Of a stretch of 64,000 nucleotides of DNA, positions 27,401 through 35,860 are shown piece by piece. The DNA comes from Spirosoma spitsbergense DSM 19989 (GTDB taxonomy: Bacteria > Bacteroidota > Bacteroidia > Cytophagales > Spirosomataceae), in assembly GCF_000374085.1 (NCBI RefSeq), contig NZ_KB893422.1, forward strand, positions 1-64,000, written 5' to 3'. The notes below the pieces were generated by a model. The model was not told the DNA's origin, did no database searches, and was given only the letters and a program-made list of their open reading frames with translations. The stretch's first letter is position 1. Every line of letters begins with the position of its first letter. Both the position numbers and the translations under genes were made by a program.

Positions 27401-28559
27401 GCTGATTTCGGCTATCGAGGAACAGGGCATTGACTCTATTTTCGGGGAGGCTGGTCTGGCGAGGATTGGGTTTTACCTGAACATTCGTAAACGCTTTTGT
27501 ATTGACTCCCTGCCGGTCAATGCCGTTATCCGTTCCTACCCAAAGCATTCCTGAACGGTCGTGGTAAACGGCCGACGCATTGCTGCTGGCGATTCCCTTC
27601 ACCAGGTTGATGTCGGTCTGGTACGTAACGACTTTATCGCTGGTCGGGTCGATAGCATGCAGTCCATTGGTGGTACCCACCCAGATGATTCCGGTCGAAT
27701 CCTGGTGGATGGTGTTCCGCCAAATGTACGGACTAAGCTGCCCGCCCGGATTATAGGGGTCCAGGTGCCAGGGTTTCTGGCGAAGGTTCAGCCGCAGAAT
27801 CCGGTAGTCTGGCGAGGCCGTCCCGATCCAGAGCCGATCCTGCTTATCCTGAAAAATGGAAACCATGTAGGGCTGACTCCCCGTCAGGCCCGGAACGGGT
27901 ACCAGCGTGAACCGACCCGTTTCCCGATTCAGATGGTACAGTCCCCGCAGGGTAGCCACCCAGAATCGATGCTGGCGATCTTCGAAAACGGTTGTCGCCG
28001 ACAAATCCACGCCGGGTGTTGGATACAGCGTAAAACGGTGCCGGGCTGGTTCATAGCGGGCTATGCCTGCCAGGGTACTCACCCAGATACGATGCTGGCT
28101 GTCCTGATAAACGGAACTCTGGTGATTCCACCGGCTGGCCTGAGCCACCTGAATGGGGTGTGGCGTCACCCGCCCCGTTCGGGTATCGACTTCGTGCAGA
28201 CCACCCCGTTCCGTTACCGCCCACACCGTATGGCTATCTCCTTCGCACAGGCCCCGGATATAGCTGTCCTGGAAACTGCGTTTATCCGGTACTGGATTAG
28301 GGCGAAAGATGGTAAACGTATGGCCGTCGTATTTATTCAACCCCTCTCTGGTACCAAACCACATAAAGCCAGCCCGGTCCTGAAGAATGGCCGTTACGGA
28401 ATTGTTGGATAAGCCGTCGTCAGTCGACAGGTGTTCGAACTGATTAGCGGTGGGAAAGTGAGGTAATTTTGTTTCAGACCTGATCAGAGGGTAAATGGGC
28501 TGGGTTACTCCCCGCATGGTGGAAGAGGCCAAAAATGCCAGGAGTAGATAGAAACGCAT
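24483..28559 (-). CDS. Hybrid two-component system regulator (propeller-kinase-receiver-AraC)
   Basis: A 1,358-residue one-protein two-component system (HTCS). The ATG at 28559 starts a signal peptide (MRFYLLLAFLASSTMRGVTQ); an upstream in-frame TTG would hide it. Periplasmic propeller repeats fill about 30-690 (GLSNNSVTAILQDRAGFMWF, IWVGTTNGLHAID, LWIGTASPD), then a Y_Y_Y domain (TYTSLAPGTYTFRVKAANSN) and one membrane helix (WATWWAYGLYALLAGGAIWG). The cytoplasmic part has a HisKA box with His844 (ANITHEFRTPLSLIIGP), an ATPase domain (GGTGIGLSLVKELVDLLGG), a receiver with Asp1154 (LVLTDVMMPRMDG) and a C-terminal AraC domain. HTCS proteins usually sense glycan breakdown products. It precedes the giant adhesin-like gene and the repeat operator, its likely target. 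Confidence 0.95.
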   Translation of the reverse strand: MRFYLLLAFLASSTMRGVTQPIYPLIRSETKLPHFPTANQFEHLSTDDGLSNNSVTAILQDRAGFMWFGTREGLNKYDGHTFTIFRPNPVPDKRSFQDSYIRGLCEGDSHTVWAVTERGGLHEVDTRTGRVTPHPIQVAQASRWNHQSSVYQDSQHRIWVSTLAGIARYEPARHRFTLYPTPGVDLSATTVFEDRQHRFWVATLRGLYHLNRETGRFTLVPVPGLTGSQPYMVSIFQDKQDRLWIGTASPDYRILRLNLRQKPWHLDPYNPGGQLSPYIWRNTIHQDSTGIIWVGTTNGLHAIDPTSDKVVTYQTDINLVKGIASSNASAVYHDRSGMLWVGTDNGIDRQGVNTKAFTNVQVKPNPRQTSLPENRVNALFLDSRNQLWISNVTGVYRQSPGQGHFSRIPPENFGSIGGHTNTVSSFVADGPDGLWFGTWDGLYYLNQTTGRYTHYRSEIPAQFISLHREPNGNLWLGGEGGFASFNRKTHQYTYYKYKPSTKNGLPDKDVYGLIVSQLGEVWVLVNQLGICRLNIKSGVITHFTAGPKGHLSSNNVLSIYEDKTLGIWIGTHLGGLNRFDFRTGLFSVITPQQGIPGNSIVGITGDESGMIWLSTDEGLCRVDPVTKALHAYTVRDGLMSQAFMHHSVFRQREQLYFGSENGVVQFDPSRLYDDTRPFPVCITSLSVLDKPRPMPSQGIRLKHDENMVSFGFAALSYAHPEQNQYAYQLIGVNKNWVQNGNRSEATYTSLAPGTYTFRVKAANSNGFWTKNQATYQVIVEPPWWATWWAYGLYALLAGGAIWGYIRFYTNRLRQQQEQVLNRREAEQLKALDVLKTHFFANITHEFRTPLSLIIGPVDKMLLEDHFDRPMLTTVRRNASTLLRLINQLLDLSKLEGDNMPVSVVRGDMTEFITQLVYLFQPSADQKGVTLTCTIDTLPPNEVVFDADKWEKILTNLMANALKFTPQGGRVSLHVAPVRAGNELAGVQLELADSGIGIAPDVLSHIFDRFYQADMSGTRTYGGTGIGLSLVKELVDLLGGTLSVTSQPAVGTTFQLTLPVQLVQATDPVPAVQMATYATSVAIPLLPTWTSPPLTQPSLNGNPINPCLLIVEDNDELRAFLVSELTPFYQVIQAVDGVEGWAMVQAELPDLVLTDVMMPRMDGHQLTHCIKTHTETDHIAVVMLTAKSNQQSRIEGLRQGADDYLSKPFSVAELHLRLHNLISRQQKLAAYYRQQFALPTAVCAEPEATKATVTDPFLTRIYGLLDQHLDDDSIGVDWLADQLAMNRKTLYRKVQSLIQLSPADLIRQYRLRKAADLLRSGYNVSETADLTGFSTASHLSALFRECYGQTPTEFMANRA

Positions 28560-28583
28560 TACAGTTAGGAAGGTTAGGTCAGC

Positions 28584-28629
28584 GAGTATACGAAAGTATT
28601 TAAGTATACACAAGTAAGTAAATATACTC
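28584..28629. promoter_or_regulatory. GAGTATA/TATACTC inverted repeat upstream of the hybrid regulator
   Basis: GAGTATA at 28584-28590 and TATACTC at 28623-28629 form an inverted pair, with AAGTATAC between them at about 28602-28609. It lies just upstream of the chosen regulator start. It may be a promoter-proximal operator, but it differs from the 21-bp repeats behind the gene. Confidence 0.3.
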
Positions 28630-28806
28630 AACTATCTTCATACGTGCTCGTACGCGGATGAACTGCTAACGCTCGTCTGGCCAGACAGTGGTTACCAGAT
28701 GGTACAGCCTGGTTAGGGCCAGTTAAGATGCCGTTAAAACTCGGCCCAGTGCTTAAACCAATGGGGCAGTACAGCGTCTTAGTAGCTGACTAAACAATCA
28801 GAAACT

Positions 28807-29262
28807 ATGTTCAGGAAAATTGCCCTTAGTGGCCTGTTACTCTCGTTCTTATCCTTACCCCTGTTAGCCCAGCAAACGGCTGCCCCCGACGCACCCGCTC
28901 AGGCCAACGCCCGCATGGGTAGAAACCGGTCCGGGCAAGACCGCCCGATGGCCGACCCCGCCACCCGCGCCCGTAAAATGACCGATCGCATGACGCAGGA
29001 ATTGGGGCTGGACCAGGCAACGTCGCAAAAAGTGTATGAGGCTACCCTGGCCCGTACGCAGAAAGTAAACGACATCCAGGCGAGTGCCGATAACAACAAA
29101 GCGAAAGCACAGGCGCTAAAAGCTAATGCCGATGACTATAAACGTACGTTGCAGGGACTATTGACCCCCGATCAGTTGGCCAAAATAGAAGCGATGAAAG
29201 GCAACCGTCGCGGAAATCGGGGCGGCTCCGATACCGATACAAACGAAAAGCAGAACAACTAA
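28807..29262 (+). CDS. Exported Spy/DUF4890-like helical protein
   Basis: A 151-residue exported protein with signal peptide MFRKIALSGLLLSFLSLPLL ending at LAQ. The mature part is highly charged and helical, with a Spy/LTXXQ-type pattern: RARKMTDRMTQELGLDQATS followed by KVYEATLARTQKVNDIQASA, then LLTPDQLAKIEAMKGNRRGN. The tail is rich in Arg, Gly, Asp and Asn. Proteins of this kind in Bacteroidota are often labelled DUF4890 and resemble periplasmic chaperones or metal sensors such as Spy and CpxP, but the function of this branch is not known. It stands alone: the hybrid regulator diverges 247 bp away and a strong terminator follows. Confidence 0.8.
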   Translation: MFRKIALSGLLLSFLSLPLLAQQTAAPDAPAQANARMGRNRSGQDRPMADPATRARKMTDRMTQELGLDQATSQKVYEATLARTQKVNDIQASADNNKAKAQALKANADDYKRTLQGLLTPDQLAKIEAMKGNRRGNRGGSDTDTNEKQNN

Positions 29263-29281
29263 GTAAAACGCCAGTGCGTTC

Positions 29282-29327
29282 AACGCCCGGTATTGACTTT
29301 GTGTCAATACCGGGCGTTTATTTTTTT
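29282..29327 (+). terminator. Strong intrinsic terminator
   Basis: A perfect 16-bp stem (AACGCCCGGTATTGAC / GTCAATACCGGGCGTT, 29282-29297 and 29303-29318) with a 5-nt loop, followed by TATTTTTTT. It ends the Spy-like gene's transcript. Confidence 0.92.
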
Positions 29328-29420
29328 GCTGGTAGCGAAGAAATTCCGAAATTAGTAATCTAAACCAATACAGTAGGGTTAGCCGCTCATTTCCTTTTCA
29401 TAAAAAAAATTAATAAGCCA

Positions 29421-30491
29421 ATGTCATCACCCTTATCACGTCGGTCATTTCTACAGCGGGGAACGCTGGCTGTAGCGGCCGGTATTGCCGCCCCTACTAT
29501 TCTGAAGGCTAATCCGTACCGTCGTCAATCCGAAGCCGCGATGATTGGGCACAATGGCTACAAGTATCGGGTGGTGCCGGGCTGGGGTGTGCTGGATGCC
29601 GGTAAAAATCCCGTCAACGATTGCCACGAAATGGTGCAGGACGCCAAGGGACGCATCATTTTGCTGACCAATGAAACGAAGAATAATATCATTATTTACG
29701 ATAAATCGGGGAAGCTGCTCGAAACCTGGGGCCACGAGTACCCCGGTGCGCATGGCCTTACACTAGGGGGCGAAGGGAGCGACCAGTACCTGCTGATTAC
29801 CGATACGGACCGCCATCAGGTTATTAAAACCGACCTCAAAGGGCGCGAACTGATGAAGTTCGACTATCCAAAAGAAACCGGTAAATACGATTTCCCCACG
29901 CAGTTCAAACCCACCGAAACCGCCATCAATCCCGCCAATGGGGATATTTATATCGTGGATGGCTACGGCATGAACTATGTGACGCAGTACGATAAAGCGG
30001 GCAAAATCATTCGGAGCTGGGGCGGAAAAGGCAATAGCAACGACACCTTCGATTGCTGCCACGGTATCGTGGTCGACCGGCGCACGGCGTCAAACCCGAC
30101 GCTGTTAATTACGGACCGACGGCACAACGCACTCAAGCGATTTTCTTTGGACGGGAAATACCTGTCTACCATTGCTCTGCCGGGGTCGTACATCTGCCGC
30201 CCGGTTATTCACGGCGACAACATTTACGGGGCCGTATTCCGCAGCACGTCCGACTCCTACCCCGATTCGGGTTATATCACCATTCTGGACAAGAACGATA
30301 AAGTGATATCGACCCCCGGCGGCACCGAGCCGGTTTATCAGGATGGTAAACTGACCGAACAGCGCAAGGATATGGATAACTCACCCTTCCTGCATCCGCA
30401 CGATGTGCTGGTTGATGGCGATGAGAGTGTATACGTAGCGCAGTGGGCCTCTAAGAAAACGTACCCAATAAAGCTAGAGCGTGTTGGCTGA
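29421..30491 (+). CDS. Tat-exported NHL/6-bladed propeller protein
   Basis: A 356-residue protein with a Tat signal (SRRSFLQRGTLAVAAGIAAP) followed by a beta-propeller of NHL type. Repeats are visible as HEMVQDAKGRIILLTNETKN, AHGLTLGGEGSDQYLLITD, TETAINPANGDIYIVDGYG, CCHGIVVDRRTASNPTLLIT and LHPHDVLVDGDESVYVAQWA, spaced about 50 residues apart, which gives close to six blades. NHL proteins bind ligands or act as lyases and lactonases; no catalytic residues can be named here. It is the first gene of a rightward cluster of exported PSCyt/DUF1501-type proteins, with the cytochrome-LRR gene starting 13 bp after its stop, so the two are co-transcribed. The Tat route suggests folding or cofactor loading in the cytoplasm. 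Confidence 0.85.
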   Translation: MSSPLSRRSFLQRGTLAVAAGIAAPTILKANPYRRQSEAAMIGHNGYKYRVVPGWGVLDAGKNPVNDCHEMVQDAKGRIILLTNETKNNIIIYDKSGKLLETWGHEYPGAHGLTLGGEGSDQYLLITDTDRHQVIKTDLKGRELMKFDYPKETGKYDFPTQFKPTETAINPANGDIYIVDGYGMNYVTQYDKAGKIIRSWGGKGNSNDTFDCCHGIVVDRRTASNPTLLITDRRHNALKRFSLDGKYLSTIALPGSYICRPVIHGDNIYGAVFRSTSDSYPDSGYITILDKNDKVISTPGGTEPVYQDGKLTEQRKDMDNSPFLHPHDVLVDGDESVYVAQWASKKTYPIKLERVG

Positions 30492-30504
30492 GAAGTGACT
30501 GTTT

Positions 30505-32049
30505 ATGATTCGACTGATTCTAGCGCAAGCCAGTGGAGCAGCCCCCGCCGACTGGGTGTTGTTTTTTGGGCATTTTCACCCCCTGATCGTACATCTGCCG
30601 ATTGGTTTCTTACTGATTGCCGGTCTGCTCGAACTGGACCGGTTAACCCGTCGTAACTCCGTTAGTTCGCATACCATTACCCTGATTCTTTTCTGGTCGG
30701 CGGTAAGTGCAACGATGGCCTGTATAGCGGGCTACATGCTCTCATTGGGTGGTGGCTATGAAGCGGACACGCTCAACACACACAAGTGGGAGGGTATTGG
30801 GGTGGCGGTGTTTGCCTGGATAGCGTGGGCCGTTAAATCCGAAAATCTGGACCGCATCATACCGTTTGCCCAGGTAGTTTATTTGCCCGCCCTGGGTATT
30901 TCGCTACTGCTGTTGCTGGCAGCCGGACACCTTGGCGGCAACCTGACCCACGGATCGGATTACCTGACACAATACATGCCTCCACCGCTCCGAACACTGG
31001 CGGGCGTGCCGCCAAAAGCGCCCGTATTCAAAGCAGAGCCGATAACGGATGTGAATCAGGCAATGGTATACCAGCAGATTGTCAACCCAATTCTCCAGAC
31101 CCGCTGTGTGCAATGCCACAACGCCCGGAAATCGAAAGGCGGTTTGCGGATGGATACGCCCGACATGCTGCAAAAAGGATGGGAAGATGGCCCGGTTTTC
31201 GTAGCGGGAAAAGCAACCGCCAGTGAACTGATCAAGGTTTGTCTGCTTCCTGAAGACGATGACCACCATATGCCGCCAAAGGGTAAAACCCAGTTGCAGG
31301 AAGAACAGATTGCCTTGCTTACCTGGTGGATTGACCAGGGAGCACCTTTCAACAAAAAAGTATCGGAGTTAAAAGTCAATGATGCCATTCGTCCCGTACT
31401 GGCCTCCCTAACCGGAGGAGGACCGGTAGAAGCGGGTACTGCCGTTGCCGCTACCAGCCGTACTGACGGACCCGCCCCCATGTCGCCGATGCTGACGATG
31501 AAGGTACCCGCTGCCAACCCGACTGTTATTGAGGAATTGAGAAAAGCGGGGTTACTGGTACTGCCCCTCTCCAAAGAACAGAATCAACTGGAAGTGAGCG
31601 CGGTAAATGCCCGAAACTTCAATGATACGCAGGCCGCCCTGTTGCCTAAAGTAAGCAATCAACTGGTATGGCTGAAATTGGGCGATACCGACATATCAGA
31701 TGCCGCACTGGCGCAGGTAGCCAAACTTAAAAACCTACAGAAACTGCATCTGGAACAAACCAACGTGACCGATGCGGGATTGAAACAACTGAAAGGGCTA
31801 ACCAATCTGGAATACCTGAATCTATACGGAACCGCCGTTACCGATGCAGGTTTAGCTGATTTGGCCGCGTTGAAAAACCTGAAAACTGTCTACCTCTGGC
31901 AAACCAGGGTAACGGAGCAGGGGCTCGCTGCGCTGAAGAAAAATCGCCCAGACCTGGACGTAATTGGTGGTATAAACGAACAGGAAGTAGCGGCATTCAG
32001 TAAGGCCTCGTTACCTGAAACGAAGGAGGGAGAACCTAAAAAGAACTGA
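30505..32049 (+). CDS. Membrane cytochrome-like protein: DUF2231-type TM region, PSCyt1 haem site, LRRs
   Basis: A 514-residue fusion protein. Residues about 15-160 contain four membrane segments (HFHPLIVHLPIGFLLIAGLL, TLILFWSAVSATMACIAGYM, then two more) like the DUF2231 family. A planctomycete-type cytochrome domain follows with one haem-c site CVQCH at 201-205, a likely distal Met in MPPKGKTQL, and TWWIDQGAPF at its end. From about 380 to 490 there are leucine-rich repeats (LKNLQKLHLEQTNVTDAGLK and two further units). It should sit in the inner membrane with the haem outside. It follows the Tat propeller protein by 13 bp. Electron transfer to or from the exported neighbours is plausible but inferred. 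Confidence 0.85.
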   Translation: MIRLILAQASGAAPADWVLFFGHFHPLIVHLPIGFLLIAGLLELDRLTRRNSVSSHTITLILFWSAVSATMACIAGYMLSLGGGYEADTLNTHKWEGIGVAVFAWIAWAVKSENLDRIIPFAQVVYLPALGISLLLLLAAGHLGGNLTHGSDYLTQYMPPPLRTLAGVPPKAPVFKAEPITDVNQAMVYQQIVNPILQTRCVQCHNARKSKGGLRMDTPDMLQKGWEDGPVFVAGKATASELIKVCLLPEDDDHHMPPKGKTQLQEEQIALLTWWIDQGAPFNKKVSELKVNDAIRPVLASLTGGGPVEAGTAVAATSRTDGPAPMSPMLTMKVPAANPTVIEELRKAGLLVLPLSKEQNQLEVSAVNARNFNDTQAALLPKVSNQLVWLKLGDTDISDAALAQVAKLKNLQKLHLEQTNVTDAGLKQLKGLTNLEYLNLYGTAVTDAGLADLAALKNLKTVYLWQTRVTEQGLAALKKNRPDLDVIGGINEQEVAAFSKASLPETKEGEPKKN

Positions 32050-32279
32050 TCTCATTTTTTGGAGCTGAACTGGTAAAAATCCTATTCACAATCTGTTTTA
32101 TCCTGATGGCAGAACCAAAACAGGATGCAGGATTGTTTCTAGAGAAGTTCCGCACCACGTTCATACACGGCCCGTACAGCGTCTTTTGCTTTCCAGGTAA
32201 AATCAAAAACACGAAGAAATTGACAGGAAGTACTACTCGTTTTCTGTTCTAACTATCACTCCATAACGCATTCGTTAGT
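32050..32279. other. Intergenic region with a possible gene fragment
   Basis: On the minus strand a short open stretch from about 32250 to the stop at 32139 ends with FDFTWKAKDAVRAVYERGAE plus LL. That looks like the last residues of a real enzyme, for example a glycosyltransferase, but no start or body is present. It may be a gene remnant. An imperfect inverted repeat (CTGTTTTATCCTG ... CAAAACAGGAT) lies at about 32093-32125. Confidence 0.25.
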
Positions 32280-35200
32280 ATGGCACTATGGCCCAACATA
32301 CGGTTACGATACCTGTTGCTCAGCTCAACAGCCGGTTTGTTCGGTGTATCCGTCTGGCTGACGGCCTGCCATAGTTCCATTGAAAAACCGGCCGATATTG
32401 TTGCCGCTGAGATAAAGCTTCCCGAGAAAGTTGACTACAATCTGCACGTAAAGCCGATTTTGTCAGACCGGTGCTTTGCCTGTCACGGGCCGGATAAGGC
32501 CAAACAGCAGGCTGGATTGCGGCTGGATACGCCGGAAGGGGCATACGAAGCCCTGGCTAAAAGTGGCCATACGGCTGTTGTGCCGGGCAACTTGGCTAAA
32601 AGTGAACTGGTGAGCCGCATTCTGTCCAACGACCCGGAAGAAATGATGCCCACCCCAAAATCCAATCTGACGCTGAATGCGGAGGAAAAAGCGACGCTGA
32701 TTCGCTGGGTAGAACAGGGGGCTAATTACAAAGAACACTGGTCACTGATTGCGCCCACGATGGCCGACCTGCCGACTGTGACCGATGAAAAATGGGTACG
32801 GAACGACATCGACCGATTTGTGCTGGCAAAGCAGGAAGCCAAAGGATTGCCTCACGCGCCCGAAGCCGATAAAACAACCCTGCTCCGGCGGGTGAGCCTG
32901 GACCTGACCGGCCTACCACCTACCCCCGCCGAAGTAGACGCGTTTCTGGCCGACAAATCACCCAATGCCTACGAAAAAGTAGTGAACCGACTGCTCAATA
33001 GCCCGCACTACGGCGAACGGCAGGCAGTCGAATGGCTCGATGTGGCCCGCTACGCCGATACGGATGGGTATCAGGATGACGGTCTGCGCACCATCTGGCC
33101 CTACCGCGACTGGGTTATTCGTGCCTATAATCGAAACCTCTCCTTCGACCGGTTTATCACCTGGCAACTGGCGGGTGACTTGTTGCCCAACCTGAACGCG
33201 TCGGCCGATAAAAAGGAAAAACTCATTGCTACAGCCTTCAACCGGAACCACCAGCAAAGTCAGGAGGGCGGTATCGTGGATGAAGAATACCGGACCGAAT
33301 ACGTCGCCGACCGAACCAATACCTTCGGGAAAGCCATGCTGGGTCTGACCGTCGAGTGCGCCCGCTGCCACGACCACAAATACGATCCGATTAGTCAGAA
33401 AGATTATTACAGTCTGTTTGCCTTTTTCAACAGCAACAACGAGCGGGGGCAGATTCCCTACAATGGCGAAGCGGCTCCCACCATTACGCTGACGAAACCC
33501 GAAACGGATGCCAAACTAAAATTCATCCGGGAGCAACTTACTCCGCTCGAACAGCAACTTCGGTTGAACCGTCCCGCTTATCAGCAGCGGTTTCATCAAT
33601 GGCTGGCCAGGACGCGTTCCATAACGTCAATCGATTCGGGACTGCTGGCCCATTACACCTTCGACGAAGCTGACCGAACGAATATCAGTGCCTTTGTGAA
33701 GGAGCAAAACGAGAAGCGAAAGCTGGAGGAAGCGAAACGGAAGCAGGAAGAGGCAAGCCGGAAAACGGTAGGTAAGCAACCCGAAAAGAAGGAACCCCCG
33801 AAGCGAAAAACGAAAGAGGAACTCTGGAAAGACCCCAGAAATGCCTTCGCGAACTCCGTGAATGACACGCTGCCCGCCCGTTTAGGGGGCGACCCGGACA
33901 AGGTGCCTTACCCGGTGCCGGGACGGTTTGGTATGGCGCGGTATCTGGCCGGTGATAGCTTCATTGAGTTGCCCGGCAGTTTTGGAGCGTTTGAACAAAA
34001 TGAGCCGTTCACCATCAGCAGCTGGTTCAACCTGGCCAAACCCGATATGGCACTCACCCTGTTGGGCCGCACCACGGGGCCGATGGACGGGCAACGCGGC
34101 TACCAGCTTGATTTACTGGCCGACGGACGGATGAAGTTAACCCTTAACCACGTTTGGCCCGCCAATGCCATCGACATCGAAACCATCGACAAAGTGCCGG
34201 TGCATCAGTGGTTTCAGGTGGCCATTGCCTACGATGGTACGGGGCAGGCAAAGGGCCTCGCTGTCTACTTGAATGGGAAACCCCTTCGCACAAAAATTAT
34301 TACCGACCATCTGATTCACAGCATGGTGTATGGCCGGAATAAATCGCACTGGGCGCAACATCCGTTCTACGTAGGCCGGATGCACGACGACTTTTTCAAG
34401 GATTTTGCCGTCGATGAACTCCGCATTTACAACCGTTGCCTGACCCCGATGGAACTGCCTGCGCTGGCTGGTCAACCGGATGCGCTGGCACAAGCGTTGA
34501 AAACCCCCACTCACAGTCGGACTCCGGCGCAAAAGGCTGGTTTGTACATGTACTATGTCAAAACGCAGGACCCCGCTTATCAGGCTGTCGTAGCAAAAGC
34601 CATGAAATTGCGGGGAGAGCAAATCACGCTTTACACCAACTCCGACCAGGTGATGATTATGGAGGAGCGGTCGGAGCCACGCGTAACGCATTTGCTGAAC
34701 CGGGGGGTGTACGATGCTCCCGGCGAAGTTGTACATCCCGCCGTGTTGCACAGCCTGAATCCAATACCCGATGGTACGCCCAAAAACCGGCTTGGGTTAG
34801 CCAAGTGGCTACTCGCTCCCGAGAACCCGCTTTTTAGTCGGGTAATGGTAAACCGGATGTGGCAGCAGTACTTTGGGCAGGGGCTGGCCAGTAACAGCGA
34901 CGACTTTGGCAATCAGGGCGCCTTGCCCACCCATCCCGAACTACTGGATTACCTTGCCCTTACCTTCCGGGGTAAAGGCGACCCCAACGACCGGCAAACG
35001 AGCTGGAACACGAAGGCCATGCACAAGCTGATTGTGCTGTCGGCCACCTACCGGCAGGCGTCGGCAGTGCCGGAGAACGTGCGGGAGGCCGACCCGGATA
35101 ATTTGTTTTTAACCCGTGGAGTCAGTTATCGGATGTCGGCTGAGCAGGTGCGCGATAATGCACTGGCAGCCAGTGGTTTGTTGATAAGACAGATTGGCGG

Positions 35201-35747
35201 CCCCAGCGTACTCCCTTACCAACCGGCCGGTATCTGGGAAGCGTTAGCCACCCGAAACGCCGTGAAATATGAGCAGGACCACGGCGACAGTCTGTACCGA
35301 CGCAGTATGTACACCATCTGGAAACGGTCGTCGCCCGCGCCGATGATGCTCAACTTCGACGCGGCTGAGCGTCATACCTGCATTGTTAAACGGCAGAAAA
35401 CCAGCACCCCCCTGCAAGCACTGGTCACGCTCAACGACCCGCAGTTTGTGGAAGCGGCCAGAGTGCTGGCCCAACGCTTGGCCTCCTCAGCTACAGTGGA
35501 CGACAACATTGGCAGGATCTTCAAAGCCGTCATCAGCCGCCCGGCCCGGCCAGACGAGTTGGCACTAATGCAACAACTCTATGCAGAAGAACTAGCCGAT
35601 TTTAAAAAGAATCCACAACGGGCGCAGGAGTTATTAGCCGTAGGCGAGTACCCGGTCGATAAACGCAAAAACCCGGCCGAGCTGGCGGCCATGACCGTAG
35701 TATCCAGCACCATTATGAACTTCGACGAGGCCATTATAAAAAGATAG
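32280..35747 (+). CDS. PSCyt1-PSCyt2-LamG-PSD1 (DUF1549/DUF1553) cytochrome protein
   Basis: A 1,155-residue exported protein. The N-terminus has a membrane or lipoprotein-like signal (YLLLSSTAGLFGVSVWLTAC). A PSCyt1 domain carries haem site CFACH at 65-69. The DUF1549/PSCyt2 domain spans about 165-390 (LLRRVSLDLTGLPPTPAEVD, ERQAVEWLDVARYADTDGYQ) and holds a second haem-type motif CARCHDH at 360. A Lys/Glu-rich helix (about 475-520) links to a LamG-like sugar-binding domain (about 550-715). The DUF1553/PSD1 domain ends the protein (NPLFSRVMVNRMWQQYFGQG, GTHxTCIVKRQ-like end). This layout is typical of Planctomycetes and some Bacteroidota. Function is not established; degradation of complex polymers is often proposed. 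Confidence 0.92.
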   Translation: MALWPNIRLRYLLLSSTAGLFGVSVWLTACHSSIEKPADIVAAEIKLPEKVDYNLHVKPILSDRCFACHGPDKAKQQAGLRLDTPEGAYEALAKSGHTAVVPGNLAKSELVSRILSNDPEEMMPTPKSNLTLNAEEKATLIRWVEQGANYKEHWSLIAPTMADLPTVTDEKWVRNDIDRFVLAKQEAKGLPHAPEADKTTLLRRVSLDLTGLPPTPAEVDAFLADKSPNAYEKVVNRLLNSPHYGERQAVEWLDVARYADTDGYQDDGLRTIWPYRDWVIRAYNRNLSFDRFITWQLAGDLLPNLNASADKKEKLIATAFNRNHQQSQEGGIVDEEYRTEYVADRTNTFGKAMLGLTVECARCHDHKYDPISQKDYYSLFAFFNSNNERGQIPYNGEAAPTITLTKPETDAKLKFIREQLTPLEQQLRLNRPAYQQRFHQWLARTRSITSIDSGLLAHYTFDEADRTNISAFVKEQNEKRKLEEAKRKQEEASRKTVGKQPEKKEPPKRKTKEELWKDPRNAFANSVNDTLPARLGGDPDKVPYPVPGRFGMARYLAGDSFIELPGSFGAFEQNEPFTISSWFNLAKPDMALTLLGRTTGPMDGQRGYQLDLLADGRMKLTLNHVWPANAIDIETIDKVPVHQWFQVAIAYDGTGQAKGLAVYLNGKPLRTKIITDHLIHSMVYGRNKSHWAQHPFYVGRMHDDFFKDFAVDELRIYNRCLTPMELPALAGQPDALAQALKTPTHSRTPAQKAGLYMYYVKTQDPAYQAVVAKAMKLRGEQITLYTNSDQVMIMEERSEPRVTHLLNRGVYDAPGEVVHPAVLHSLNPIPDGTPKNRLGLAKWLLAPENPLFSRVMVNRMWQQYFGQGLASNSDDFGNQGALPTHPELLDYLALTFRGKGDPNDRQTSWNTKAMHKLIVLSATYRQASAVPENVREADPDNLFLTRGVSYRMSAEQVRDNALAASGLLIRQIGGPSVLPYQPAGIWEALATRNAVKYEQDHGDSLYRRSMYTIWKRSSPAPMMLNFDAAERHTCIVKRQKTSTPLQALVTLNDPQFVEAARVLAQRLASSATVDDNIGRIFKAVISRPARPDELALMQQLYAEELADFKKNPQRAQELLAVGEYPVDKRKNPAELAAMTVVSSTIMNFDEAIIKR

Positions 35748-35761
35748 TCACTTATTCGCTG

Positions 35762-35824
35762 CGCGTCATTGGTTGTCATTAACAGTCATTTATTGACGCA
35801 AGGCGAATGACCATGAATGACGCG
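35762..35824. repeat. Imperfect intergenic inverted repeat built from GTCATT units
   Basis: Outer arms CGCGTCATT (35762-35770) and AATGACGCG (35816-35824) pair perfectly. Inside them GTCATT (35775-35780) pairs with AATGAC (35806-35811). Further GTCATT/AATGAC units lie at about 35785 and 35847. It sits between two co-directional genes and could be an mRNA-processing stem or a small repeat element. Confidence 0.5.
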
Positions 35825-35860
35825 TACGCAGAGCAAATGAGCATTTAATGACAACGAACT

